35,829 nucleotides of DNA, taken from positions 1-35,829 of the forward strand of contig JAEWST010000052.1 in the NCBI GenBank assembly GCA_023398105.1, in the 5' to 3' direction. Under the pieces are notes generated by a model. That model did no database searches. It was not told the origin of the DNA and saw only the letters and a list, made by a program, of their open reading frames with translations. Made by a program: the position numbers and the translations under genes. The DNA comes from Bacillota bacterium (lineage in GTDB: Bacteria > Bacillota > Clostridia > Acetivibrionales > DSM-1351). Shown one piece after another: positions 1 to 9,425 of the stretch (position 1 is the stretch's first letter; each line of letters starts with the position of its first letter).

Positions 1-2
1 TT

Positions 3-3000
3 GAAACAGAAAGCTATGTTCCGCCGAGAAATAGTGTGGAGGAAAAGCTGGTAGCTATCTGGTGTGAACTACTTGGACTGGATAGGGTGGGCATTCATGA
101 TAGGTTCTTTTTGATAGGAGGACACTCCTTAACCATAATAAGACTGTATTCAGAAATACAGAAAGTTTTTGAAGTTAAAATAAACATTAATGACATTTTA
201 GAAAGTGATACAGTCGCAAGGCAATCGGAACTGATTAAAAATGCTGAGAAAACGGGGAGTAGAGATATATATCCTGTAATAAAACCCGATTTTGAAAATA
301 TTTATAAGCCATTCCCGTTAACAGAGATTCAAAAAGCTTATCTCATCGGACGCGATGAAAGATTTGAAATAGGTGGAGGCTCAACTCATGCATACATGGA
401 GTATAAAACTGATTTGGATATAAAAAGACTTAATAAGAGTATTCAGAGAATCATAGACAGACATGGTATGCTAAGAGCTGTAATATACGAGAATGGTACA
501 CAGCAAATTCTTCAGGGAGACCATAAATATGAAATAATTGTTGACGATATTTCGGGGCTTGATTCAAATATGCAGCAAGAATACATTAACAAAGAAAGAA
601 GACGTATGTCTCACTTTGTCTTTAAAACAGATACATGGCCGCTTTTTGAGATTAAGGCATTAAAGTTATGTGACAAGTACAATTATCTGTTTATAAGTTT
701 TGATGTCCTGATAGCTGATGGATATAGTATGAGCATAATTGCAAGAGAATTGGGAGAATTCTACAAAAACCCTGACCTTGAAATAAGTGTTCCAGAAATT
801 AGTTTCAGAGATTATATGAATACTTATCAGAATATGAAAAATTCAGAACTATACCGTATAGATAAGGAATATTGGTTGAATCAGCTTGATAGCTTTCCTA
901 CTGCTCCTGAGCTACCACTTAAACAAAAGCCATCTAATATTAAGAATCCTCATTTCCGTACACTGACAAAATCAATTAAAAAAGAGCAATGGTCTGAATT
1001 AAAGAGGATTGCACAGAATAAAGGTGTTACACCCTCTGCATTACTTCTGACATCGTATGCATATGTACTTGCATATTGGAGCAACCAGCAGGATATGGCT
1101 ATAAACCTTACAGTATTTAACAGGTACCCATTTCACAAGGATGTAAATAGTATTGTTGGAGATTTTACATCTCTGGTGCTAGTTGACGGATATCTGGAAG
1201 CGGGAGTATCTTTCTGGGAAAATGCGAAAAAGTTACAATCAAATCTAATGAAAAATCTAAACCATAGGCATTATGATTGTGTAGAATTTATGAGAGAAAT
1301 TACAAAACACAGGGGTATGGGTACAAAGGCCATAATGCCTGTCGTATTCACAAGCGTATTGCATAACAGTGACTTAAACCAAAACACCACTAGTTATTCG
1401 GGAAAAGAAGTTGTTGAAGAACTTGGTTCAAGCGAGATTAAGCTAAGTATTACACAGTCTTCACAGGTATACATAGATAATAAAGCAATTGAAAGAGATG
1501 GACGACTTATTGCCACATGGGATTATGTAGAAGAGCTATTTAATGATGAGATGATTTCAACAATGTACAATCAATACATCGGGATTTTAGAAAAGCTTCT
1601 GAATAGTGATGAAAATTGTAATATTTCCTTATCAGACAAGGATAAGCTCTTTATTGAAGAATACAATAAAACCGAGACGATTATTCCTCTGGTCACTCTG
1701 CATGGTATGTTTAAAAGTCAGGCGTCACGTACTCCTGATAATATTGCTGTGATATTAGAAAATGAATGTATAACCTATAGAGACCTAGATGAGAAATCAA
1801 ATAAGATAGCACGGTATTTGATAGAGAGAAATATTAAACATGGTAGCATCGTAGGGGTGATGGGGCACAGAAACATACATACTATTATAAGTATTTTGGG
1901 TATATTGAAAGCTGGGGCTGTATATGTACCAATTGATCCGTCCTACCCAGAGGAAAGGAAAATGTATATCTATAAAAACAGTAACTGCCAGCTTGCTGTT
2001 GATCTAGATATTTATGATGATTACACTTTAGAAAACTATTCAGGGGAACAGCTTAATACAAGCTCGTCACCTGATGATATGGCATATATCATATATACTT
2101 CTGGGAGCACGGGAAATCCAAAAGGCGTAATGATAACTCACAAAGCAGCAGCTAATACAATTATTGATATTAATCAGAAATTCAATGTATCGGAGAAAGA
2201 TAAAATCCTTGGGATTTCTTCATTATGCTTTGATTTATCTGTATATGATGTATTTGGAGCATTAAGTACGGGTGCTACGCTTGTTCTGGTTAGAGATCAA
2301 AGGGATATAGGTGAATTGATTGATTCTGTAAAGAAATATGGAATAACTATTTGGAATTCGGTACCAATAATTATGGATATGGCTGTCCAGAATCTAGAAG
2401 TTAGAAGCAGGCTTTCTGAGCATGATAAAGAAGAAAAATCAAAGAGTAGTGAAGATAAATACTATTGGTCACCAGTTATACATTGGAATTTAAAGAATGG
2501 AAAGCTGTATATAGAAGAGCATGAATGTCCTGAGATAGCGGTAAAAGTATTCCCCGAATTTTATTTCCTTACGCAGGAAGGGATTTGTATTGAGGAGTTA
2601 TTTGATAAATTCTCCCACGTTAACGGAAATGAATTGCTGGAGTTTATCAATGTATTGATTGCTTCACGTGTATTGGTTAACTCAATACTAAATCCCCAAG
2701 AGATTTTTTCTACTCAGAACCGTTTGTTTAAAAATGCTTATAGCGAAGACATAATATATGTGCCTGAAGAAAGCTATAAATTTAAACAAGCACAACTTAG
2801 TAGGTCATATCACTCAAACCAAAACAAAAGTGTAACAATTCTTGACAGCTTTCAGTATCCGCCATACCTTGAAGACAGAAAGACATACAGAACATTTGAT
2901 AATTCAAGAGAAATTCCTTTCAATAAATTTTCATATGTAATGTCTATTCTTGGACAGAAAATAGCTGACGGAAATATAAAGTACTATTATGCTTCTGCTG

Positions 3001-4583
3001 GTGGACTTTACCCAATTGATGTATATGTATATATAAAAGAAGCTTCTGTAGAGAAGTTGCAAAAAGGATTATATTACTACAACCCAGTACATAACCAACT
3101 GGAAGAAGTAGACAGTGAATTAAAAGTAACAGATAAGGTGTATAACTTTACCAATAAAGAAATATTCAATTCATCAGCATTTTCTATTTACCTTATTTAT
3201 AATGCAGAGGTCAATATGCCTAAGTACAGTTCAATGGGATATTACTTCGCATGCATTGATACTGGTATAATGATCGGCACATTAACTCAGGCTGCTGAGC
3301 TTGCAGGAGTAGGTTTATGCTCAATAGGAAGTATAAATTTTGATATAATCAGCGAACACTTCAAATTAAATGAAAATCAGGTATTGCTACACACCGTAGA
3401 GTGTGGACTCAAGCCAGAAGCAACAGAAAAAGTTTTTGATAATATAACTGACAATATATTGTCAAATGAAACTGCTCATTTTGAGTTACTAGGCAAGAAT
3501 CGCAATATACAGCAGGAACAAAAGCAACAGGAGTCAAAACAGCTGGATGGCAACAATAGTTTTGAAAGTCTACGATTTATAATGATGAGTGGAGACTGGA
3601 TACCTGTAAAGTTGCCTAACAAGCTTCGCAAGTTCTGCCCTGATTCGAAATGTATCAGTCTAGGAGGTGCAACAGAGGCTGCAATTTGGTCGATATATCA
3701 TCAAATAGAGGAAATAGATGACAATTGGATTAGTATACCTTATGGAAGGCCTTTAGCAAACCAAAAAATCTATGTATTGAACTACAATATGGATTTATGT
3801 CCAGTAGGTGTAAAAGGAGAGTTGTACATTGGAGGAAAAGGTGTTGCAGCAGGATATTATAATGATAAAGAAAAAACCCAAAACTCGTTCATTCATCATG
3901 AAAAGCTAGGCTATATTTATAAGACTGGAGATTTTGGTATTCTTCACAAGGAGGGCTTTGTTGAGTTTTTTGGAAGAAAGGATCAGCAAATTAAAATTAA
4001 CGGATACAGAATAGAGCTTGGAGATATAGAGAGTCAGTTGTTGAAGCATGAACACATACGTGAGGCAGTTGCAACTGTTGTTTCAAAGGACAATACGAAA
4101 AAGATTTGCACTTACATCGTTTCAGATAAAAACCTGACAAAGAGTGATATAGTTGATTATCTCAGAAGAAAGCTACCAGAATACATGCTGCCTACATATG
4201 TAGTAAGACTGGATGAAATGCCATTGTCTAGTAATGGAAAACTTGATAGAAAGAGGCTTCCTGAACCTGAGCTGGAACTTGAGAGCAATGCTTTATATGA
4301 ATTACCGATAAATGGAATAGAAGAAAAAGTGATAGAGATTTGGAAGAAACTTCTGGATGTAAAAACAATAAGCAGGAATGATAGTATTTTTGAGCTTGGT
4401 GGAGATTCAATAAAAGCCATGAGTCTTGTGTCTGAATTTTATGAGGAATTTGTGGTCAAGGTAAGCCTAAGGGAGATATTCAGTAATACTACAGTAGTAG
4501 AGATGGCTAATTTGATATTTGAAAAAATCACTCAGTTGGAAGACCTAGATAGTATCTTGAATGAAATTGAAAGAGAAGAGTAA
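3..4583 (+). CDS. NRPS A (5' partial): T-Cy-A(Cys)[Ox insertion]-T
   Basis: The 5' end lies outside the window. The frame is open from nt 3 and reads through a typical A-to-T linker (YVPPRNSVEEKL), so the GTG at 36 is internal. Domains by nucleotide: T with IGGHSL (Ser codon 126); heterocyclization domain about 300-1650, with FPLTEIQKAYLIGR at 312, the Cy signature DxxxxDxxS at 702-728, GDFTS at 1158 and PVVFTS near 1338; A domain about 1698-4270; T with LGGDSI (Ser codon 4407). The A-domain specificity residues read D-L-Y-N-M-S-L-I-W, the known cysteine code. An FMN oxidase-like domain sits inside the A domain (separate entry). From the family: Cys is loaded, cyclised to thiazoline by Cy and oxidised to thiazole. 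The C-terminus is helical and charged (LNEIEREE), lacking the tail seen in later proteins; it probably docks helically with the N-terminus of the next NRPS. Confidence 0.95.
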   Translation, partial: ETESYVPPRNSVEEKLVAIWCELLGLDRVGIHDRFFLIGGHSLTIIRLYSEIQKVFEVKININDILESDTVARQSELIKNAEKTGSRDIYPVIKPDFENIYKPFPLTEIQKAYLIGRDERFEIGGGSTHAYMEYKTDLDIKRLNKSIQRIIDRHGMLRAVIYENGTQQILQGDHKYEIIVDDISGLDSNMQQEYINKERRRMSHFVFKTDTWPLFEIKALKLCDKYNYLFISFDVLIADGYSMSIIARELGEFYKNPDLEISVPEISFRDYMNTYQNMKNSELYRIDKEYWLNQLDSFPTAPELPLKQKPSNIKNPHFRTLTKSIKKEQWSELKRIAQNKGVTPSALLLTSYAYVLAYWSNQQDMAINLTVFNRYPFHKDVNSIVGDFTSLVLVDGYLEAGVSFWENAKKLQSNLMKNLNHRHYDCVEFMREITKHRGMGTKAIMPVVFTSVLHNSDLNQNTTSYSGKEVVEELGSSEIKLSITQSSQVYIDNKAIERDGRLIATWDYVEELFNDEMISTMYNQYIGILEKLLNSDENCNISLSDKDKLFIEEYNKTETIIPLVTLHGMFKSQASRTPDNIAVILENECITYRDLDEKSNKIARYLIERNIKHGSIVGVMGHRNIHTIISILGILKAGAVYVPIDPSYPEERKMYIYKNSNCQLAVDLDIYDDYTLENYSGEQLNTSSSPDDMAYIIYTSGSTGNPKGVMITHKAAANTIIDINQKFNVSEKDKILGISSLCFDLSVYDVFGALSTGATLVLVRDQRDIGELIDSVKKYGITIWNSVPIIMDMAVQNLEVRSRLSEHDKEEKSKSSEDKYYWSPVIHWNLKNGKLYIEEHECPEIAVKVFPEFYFLTQEGICIEELFDKFSHVNGNELLEFINVLIASRVLVNSILNPQEIFSTQNRLFKNAYSEDIIYVPEESYKFKQAQLSRSYHSNQNKSVTILDSFQYPPYLEDRKTYRTFDNSREIPFNKFSYVMSILGQKIADGNIKYYYASAGGLYPIDVYVYIKEASVEKLQKGLYYYNPVHNQLEEVDSELKVTDKVYNFTNKEIFNSSAFSIYLIYNAEVNMPKYSSMGYYFACIDTGIMIGTLTQAAELAGVGLCSIGSINFDIISEHFKLNENQVLLHTVECGLKPEATEKVFDNITDNILSNETAHFELLGKNRNIQQEQKQQESKQLDGNNSFESLRFIMMSGDWIPVKLPNKLRKFCPDSKCISLGGATEAAIWSIYHQIEEIDDNWISIPYGRPLANQKIYVLNYNMDLCPVGVKGELYIGGKGVAAGYYNDKEKTQNSFIHHEKLGYIYKTGDFGILHKEGFVEFFGRKDQQIKINGYRIELGDIESQLLKHEHIREAVATVVSKDNTKKICTYIVSDKNLTKSDIVDYLRRKLPEYMLPTYVVRLDEMPLSSNGKLDRKRLPEPELELESNALYELPINGIEEKVIEIWKKLLDVKTISRNDSIFELGGDSIKAMSLVSEFYEEFVVKVSLREIFSNTTVVEMANLIFEKITQLEDLDSILNEIEREE
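2410..3560 (+). other. Thiazoline oxidase (SagB/nitroreductase-like) inserted between A4 and A5 of the Cys A domain
   Basis: The A domain runs normally through FDLSVYDVF and WNSVP, stops, and resumes with LRFIMMSGDWIP at about 3565. The insert begins with a winged-helix-like stretch (about 2450-2700; ends with a helix like ELLEFINVLIASRVLVNSI), as found before SagB-type dehydrogenases. The FMN domain follows, with SAGGLYPIDVYV at about 2991 and GLYYYNP near 3066. A Gln/Lys-rich linker returns to the A domain. In epothilone and myxothiazol synthetases the Ox domain lies between A8 and A9, so this position differs. The role as thiazoline oxidase follows from the Cy-A(Cys) context. Boundaries are approximate. 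Confidence 0.85.
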
Positions 4584-4624
4584 TAACTTAAAAAATTATC
4601 AAAGTATTTTGAGAGGTGTAATTA

Positions 4625-7600
4625 ATGGAAGATTTAAAAAAGAGGATTGCAGGTTTAACACCTCAGCAATATGAAAAACTAAAAATGCGTATTAATGAAA
4701 AAAAACTTGACATTCCCAAAACATTGATAAATGAAGAGTATAACATGTTCAGGTCAATATGTTCTGCTGAAGAAAAAGAGTATTATCCCCTTTCTTCAGC
4801 GCAGAAACGCTTGTACATATTGCAGCAGCTTGAAGATACATATACCAGTTATAACATACCTGGAGTAATAGTTATAGAAGGAAAAGTGGATCGAGAAAAG
4901 TTAAGTAAAGCATTCGGTACTCTTGTAAAAAGACATGAATCTTTTCGTACATCTTTTAATCTTGTGGATTATGAGCCTGTCCAATACATTCATAAAAAAA
5001 TTGATTTTGTAATGCAATATGATGAAATCATGGTGGGTTCTAACGCCCTATTAAATGAAAAAATCAGAGAAATGGCCAAGGAGTTCATAAAACCCTTTGA
5101 CTTGAGCAAAGCTCCGCTTTTAAGAGCTAAGCTTATTGATATAGGAGATAAAAAGCATATTTTGATGTATGATATGCATCACATTATTGCTGATGCCACA
5201 TCACTTGCCATCTTTATTAAAGAATTGTTGTTAATATATGAGGGCAAGAGTATTCCTTCACTAAACATACAATATAAGGATTTCTCCGAATGGCAGATCA
5301 AAATGCTTAGAACAGAACAAGCTAAAAAACAGGAAGATTTTTGGGTAAAAGCATTTTCAGGAGATATTCCTGTTGTTGATATTCCAACTGACTATGAAAG
5401 GCCTTTACATCAGAGTTTTGAAGGAGATGTTATCAAGTTTGATGCAAATGCTGAGTTGGAACAGGAAATAAATAAGCTTTCGTCAGATACTGGCACCACA
5501 GTATTTATGGTTCTCCTTTCAGCCTTATATATATTACTTGCAAGTTACTCAAACCAGGAGGACATAATAATTGGAACACTTGTATCGGGAAGGGCACATC
5601 CTGACTTGAAAAATATAATTGGTATGTTTGTTAATACCTTACCTTTAAAAAATAAGGTTGATTTAAATATGACATATATGGATTTTCTTGGGCAATTGAA
5701 GAGTACTCTGCTAAATGCTTATGAGAATCAGGATTATCAGTTTGATATGTTAATTGAAAAATTGAAGGTCAAAAGAGATTTGAGCAGAAGTCCAGTAATC
5801 GATGTTATGTTCAATATGCAGAACATTGGAGATTTTACCTTGGATGTTCAGGACTTTAAGCTTAGTCAATTTGATTCGGGAAATATGATTTCAAAATTTG
5901 ATCTCACTCTTATTGCAAAAAAAACAGAAAATGGAATAGGTTTTGGAATGGAGTATTGTACAAAACTTTTTAATAGAAGCACTATAGTCAGATTTTCGGA
6001 AAACTATATCAATATTTTGAAAAGTGTAATAAAAAATCCTCAAACAAAACTATATGAAATTGATGTGCTTAGCTTGGAGGAAAAAAGTAAGCTTTTACAT
6101 GAATTTAACCAGACCAATACTGATTATCCTAGGAATTTAACTATACATCAACTTTTTGAAAGACAGGCATGTATTTACCCTGATAAAATAGCACTTATAT
6201 GTAGGCAAAAGAAAATCACCTATGGTGATCTAAACCTGATGTCAAACAAGGTAGCACATATGCTAAGAGAATCAGGTGTAAAACCAGGATTTATTGTAGG
6301 TCTTATGGTAAGCCGTTCAATAGAGATGCTGGCAGGAATACTTGGAATATTAAAAGCAGGAGGTGCGTATCTGCCTATCGATCCGGCATACCCTGCAGGC
6401 AGAATAAAATATATGCTGGAGAATAGTGGAGTAAAAATCGTACTCACACAGGCGTCTTTAAAGGACAGACTGGAAAGCAATGCAAAAATTATAGATATAA
6501 TGAATATAGAATCATACTCCGACTTTTACAGCAACCCTGAGGTCACAGTTTGCTCTGATGATCTGGCTTACGTAATATATACCTCTGGCTCAACAGGGAA
6601 TCCGAAGGGAGTAATGATAGAACACAGAGCTGTTGGAAATTTTATAAAAGGTATGACGGAAAAAATAAACTTTAACTCTGGAAAAACCATTGCAGCACTG
6701 ACCACAGTATCCTTTGACATATTTGTTTTAGAAACTCTTTTGCCTCTTTGTGTGGGAATGAGGGTTGTAATAGCTGATGAGAATGAGCAGATGGATCCCA
6801 GATTAATAAGTAGGTTAGTGATTGATAATAATATAGAAATGCTTCAGATGACTCCTTCAAGACTACAACTTTTTATGGCTCATAAAGAAAGTATGGCAGG
6901 ACTAGCAAAGTTAAAAGAAATAATAGTAGGCGGCGAAGCCTTTCCTCAGAAGCTTTTTGAAGAGTTGAAGAAATCAACTGGGGCAAGGATTTATAATGTA
7001 TATGGTCCGACTGAGACAACGGTATGGTCTACTGAAAAAGAGTTGACAAGCAGCAATAAAGTCACAATCGGAAGACCTATTGCTAATACAAACATCTATA
7101 TAATGGGAAAAAGACATACCCTTCAACCCTTAGGTGCATATGGAGAATTATGTATTGGAGGAGATGGTCTTGCAAGAGGATATTTGAACAGTGCTGAATT
7201 GACTACTGAAAAGTTTATTAAAGGCATAGACGGTAAAAGGATATATCGTACCGGTGATATAGCACGATGGCTTCCAAATGGTGAGATAGAAGTATTAGGG
7301 AGGATAGACAATCAAGTAAAGATAAGAGGCTACAGAATTGAATTGGGTGAAATTGAAAGCTGCCTGCTGGAGTTTGATGAAATTGCAGAGGCCGCTGTTA
7401 CAGAAATTGTTGATAAGGATAATAATAAATATTTATGTGCATATCTGGTAACTCCAAATGTTATAAAAGTATCTGAAATAAGAGCAGAACTGCTCAGAAA
7501 ATTACCTGATTATATGGTACCGGCATATTTTGTACGTCTGGAAAAAATACCAACTACACCAAACGGGAAAATAGACAGAAAATCCTTTCCTGATCCTGAG

Positions 7601-9403
7601 CAGTCAATACTCTGCAAAAGTAACTACACCCCCCCACAGAATGAACAGGAAGAAAAAATATCAAAAATATGGGGAGAAGTATTGGGAATAGAAGCAGTTG
7701 GTACTACAGATAGTTTTTTTGAGCTTGGCGGAGATTCCATTAAAGCGTTGCAGATATCTGTCCGTATGAATAAGTTAGGCCTCAAAACCGAGATAAAAGA
7801 TATTTTTAATAATATTACAGTTAGAGATTTGAGTAAAGCTGTTTTATACGTCTCCCATCGCATGGAGGGAGTACCCTACAATGAAGAAAGTTTAGCTAAA
7901 GAATATGCAAAAGCAAATCCAGCAGACCCTGATGACTATCAACTGACTCGTGATGAGTACGATAAAATCTGCGATATGCTGGTTGAACCAATAGAAAAGA
8001 TATATCCATTATCGCATATGCAGGAAGGAATGTTGTTTTACTCCAGATTGACATTAGATATGGAAGCATATGTAGAACAGATGTGCTTTACTATTAATGG
8101 AAGTCTTGATTTGGACATATTCCAAAAGAGTCTTGATACTTTAATTCAACGATATGATATTCTTAGGACAAACTTTATATATCAAAATATTTCAAAACCA
8201 ATGCAGATTGTATATAAAGGAAAAAAGTCAAGTATTCATTTTATTGATATATCTTCTAAAAATGAAAATGATAAAGCAAACTTTATCGAGCAGTATAAAA
8301 ATACTGACAGGACAAATAGCTTCGACCTTACCAAGGATTCTCTTATGAGAGTATCTATACTTTGTTTGAATAAGCAAAAACACAGGGTAATTTGGACCCG
8401 ACACCATATATTGATGGATGGCTGGTGTATGAATATCCTTATCAATGAGTTTCTACAAATTTATGGATCATTGTTAAATAATATTCCTATTAAACTAAAT
8501 ATAACCTACCCTTATAGCCGATACATAAAATGGATAGTTGAACAGGACAAAAATGCAGCGTTGAATTACTGGAAAGACTATCTGGAAGGATATAACCATA
8601 GTGCAGTGTTGCCCAAAAAAGAGAATTCCGAAACAGTCACACAGTTTGAGGTAAATGAATATGTAAGTTGGTTGGATAATGATATTATCAAAGGATTAAA
8701 AAAAATATCTGTAAATGCTAAGATTACACTCAATACAGTGTTTCAGGCTATCTGGGGAATATTACTGCAGTGGTATAACAACACAACTGATGTTGTATTT
8801 GGAGCTGTTGTTTCAGGTCGGCCTTCAGAAGTAGAAGGCATAGAAAGTATGCTAGGGTTATTTGTAAATACGATACCAATAAGAGTGAAATGTGATGAAA
8901 GAAGCACATTTGTCGGTTTAGCAAAGCAATTACAGGAACAAGCACTAGCTTCAAAAAGACATGAATATATTTCTCTTGCGGATATTCAGGCTGCTACTTA
9001 CCTTAAGAATACTCTGTTTGAAAATATTGTAATATTTGAGAACTACCCCGAACAGGAAGGAAATTGGACAGCTATTCCTGAGATTGGTTTTAAAGCAGAT
9101 GAATTTGAAGGTTTTGAGAAATCAAGCTACTTTTTCAATATTATTGTACAACCAGGAAATAGGCTTATGATCAAGTTCGGCTATAATTCTCTTGTATATA
9201 GCCAAAATTGTATAATGGAGATTTCATTTAGATTGGAAAGGATAATACAACAGATTATAGAAAACCCTGAGATAGTCATACAGGAACTGGATATATTTAC
9301 TGAAGTAGAAAAAGAAACAGGCATGAAACAATACAACGAAATGCTACCTAAAATCAATAAAGACAATGAAAATGTAATAGTCCATTTTAATTTTGGCAAA
9401 TAA
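4625..9403 (+). CDS. NRPS B: C-A(Gly-like)-T-C
   Basis: 1592 residues, start supported by GAGAGGTG at 4611-4618. Residues 1-45 are a charged helical N-terminus of the kind that docks with an upstream T domain. C1 is about residues 50-490, with YPLSSAQKRLYILQQL; its active-site motif is HHIIADA at 185-191, with Ala in place of the usual Gly. The A domain is about 505-985; A3 is near 650 and the specificity residues read D-I-L-Q-I-G-V-V-W, close to the glycine code DILQLGLIW. T has LGGDSI with Ser1038. C2 is about 1120-1570, with YPLSHMQEGMLF and HHILMDGW at 1260, resembling the class that follows D-residues or glycine. No A domain follows C2, so its acceptor must come from another protein. The C-terminus ends in the short tail VIVHFNFGK, matching tails on other proteins here. 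Confidence 0.95.
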   Translation: MEDLKKRIAGLTPQQYEKLKMRINEKKLDIPKTLINEEYNMFRSICSAEEKEYYPLSSAQKRLYILQQLEDTYTSYNIPGVIVIEGKVDREKLSKAFGTLVKRHESFRTSFNLVDYEPVQYIHKKIDFVMQYDEIMVGSNALLNEKIREMAKEFIKPFDLSKAPLLRAKLIDIGDKKHILMYDMHHIIADATSLAIFIKELLLIYEGKSIPSLNIQYKDFSEWQIKMLRTEQAKKQEDFWVKAFSGDIPVVDIPTDYERPLHQSFEGDVIKFDANAELEQEINKLSSDTGTTVFMVLLSALYILLASYSNQEDIIIGTLVSGRAHPDLKNIIGMFVNTLPLKNKVDLNMTYMDFLGQLKSTLLNAYENQDYQFDMLIEKLKVKRDLSRSPVIDVMFNMQNIGDFTLDVQDFKLSQFDSGNMISKFDLTLIAKKTENGIGFGMEYCTKLFNRSTIVRFSENYINILKSVIKNPQTKLYEIDVLSLEEKSKLLHEFNQTNTDYPRNLTIHQLFERQACIYPDKIALICRQKKITYGDLNLMSNKVAHMLRESGVKPGFIVGLMVSRSIEMLAGILGILKAGGAYLPIDPAYPAGRIKYMLENSGVKIVLTQASLKDRLESNAKIIDIMNIESYSDFYSNPEVTVCSDDLAYVIYTSGSTGNPKGVMIEHRAVGNFIKGMTEKINFNSGKTIAALTTVSFDIFVLETLLPLCVGMRVVIADENEQMDPRLISRLVIDNNIEMLQMTPSRLQLFMAHKESMAGLAKLKEIIVGGEAFPQKLFEELKKSTGARIYNVYGPTETTVWSTEKELTSSNKVTIGRPIANTNIYIMGKRHTLQPLGAYGELCIGGDGLARGYLNSAELTTEKFIKGIDGKRIYRTGDIARWLPNGEIEVLGRIDNQVKIRGYRIELGEIESCLLEFDEIAEAAVTEIVDKDNNKYLCAYLVTPNVIKVSEIRAELLRKLPDYMVPAYFVRLEKIPTTPNGKIDRKSFPDPEQSILCKSNYTPPQNEQEEKISKIWGEVLGIEAVGTTDSFFELGGDSIKALQISVRMNKLGLKTEIKDIFNNITVRDLSKAVLYVSHRMEGVPYNEESLAKEYAKANPADPDDYQLTRDEYDKICDMLVEPIEKIYPLSHMQEGMLFYSRLTLDMEAYVEQMCFTINGSLDLDIFQKSLDTLIQRYDILRTNFIYQNISKPMQIVYKGKKSSIHFIDISSKNENDKANFIEQYKNTDRTNSFDLTKDSLMRVSILCLNKQKHRVIWTRHHILMDGWCMNILINEFLQIYGSLLNNIPIKLNITYPYSRYIKWIVEQDKNAALNYWKDYLEGYNHSAVLPKKENSETVTQFEVNEYVSWLDNDIIKGLKKISVNAKITLNTVFQAIWGILLQWYNNTTDVVFGAVVSGRPSEVEGIESMLGLFVNTIPIRVKCDERSTFVGLAKQLQEQALASKRHEYISLADIQAATYLKNTLFENIVIFENYPEQEGNWTAIPEIGFKADEFEGFEKSSYFFNIIVQPGNRLMIKFGYNSLVYSQNCIMEISFRLERIIQQIIENPEIVIQELDIFTEVEKETGMKQYNEMLPKINKDNENVIVHFNFGK

Positions 9404-9407
9404 ATAT

Positions 9408-9420
9408 AGGAGAGGTGGAG
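9408..9420 (+). promoter_or_regulatory. Ribosome binding site deciding the U32 gene start
   Basis: Purine-rich AGGAGAGGTGGAG lies 5 nt before the ATG at 9426. It selects that start over the in-frame upstream start at 9393, which overlaps the end of the preceding NRPS gene. Confidence 0.75.
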
Positions 9421-9425
9421 AAGAA

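Noticed and set aside
36..38. GTG as the start of the first gene
   Set aside because: The frame is open back to the window edge and encodes a normal A-to-T linker, so the codon is internal to a 5'-truncated gene.
8000..9340. Epimerization domain at the end of NRPS B
   Set aside because: The LGGDSI carrier motif suggested one, but the domain has HHILMDGW and MQEGMLF of condensation domains, not E-domain motifs.
9393..9425. Upstream start for the U32 gene
   Set aside because: It overlaps the end of NRPS B and has no ribosome site; 9426 has a strong one.
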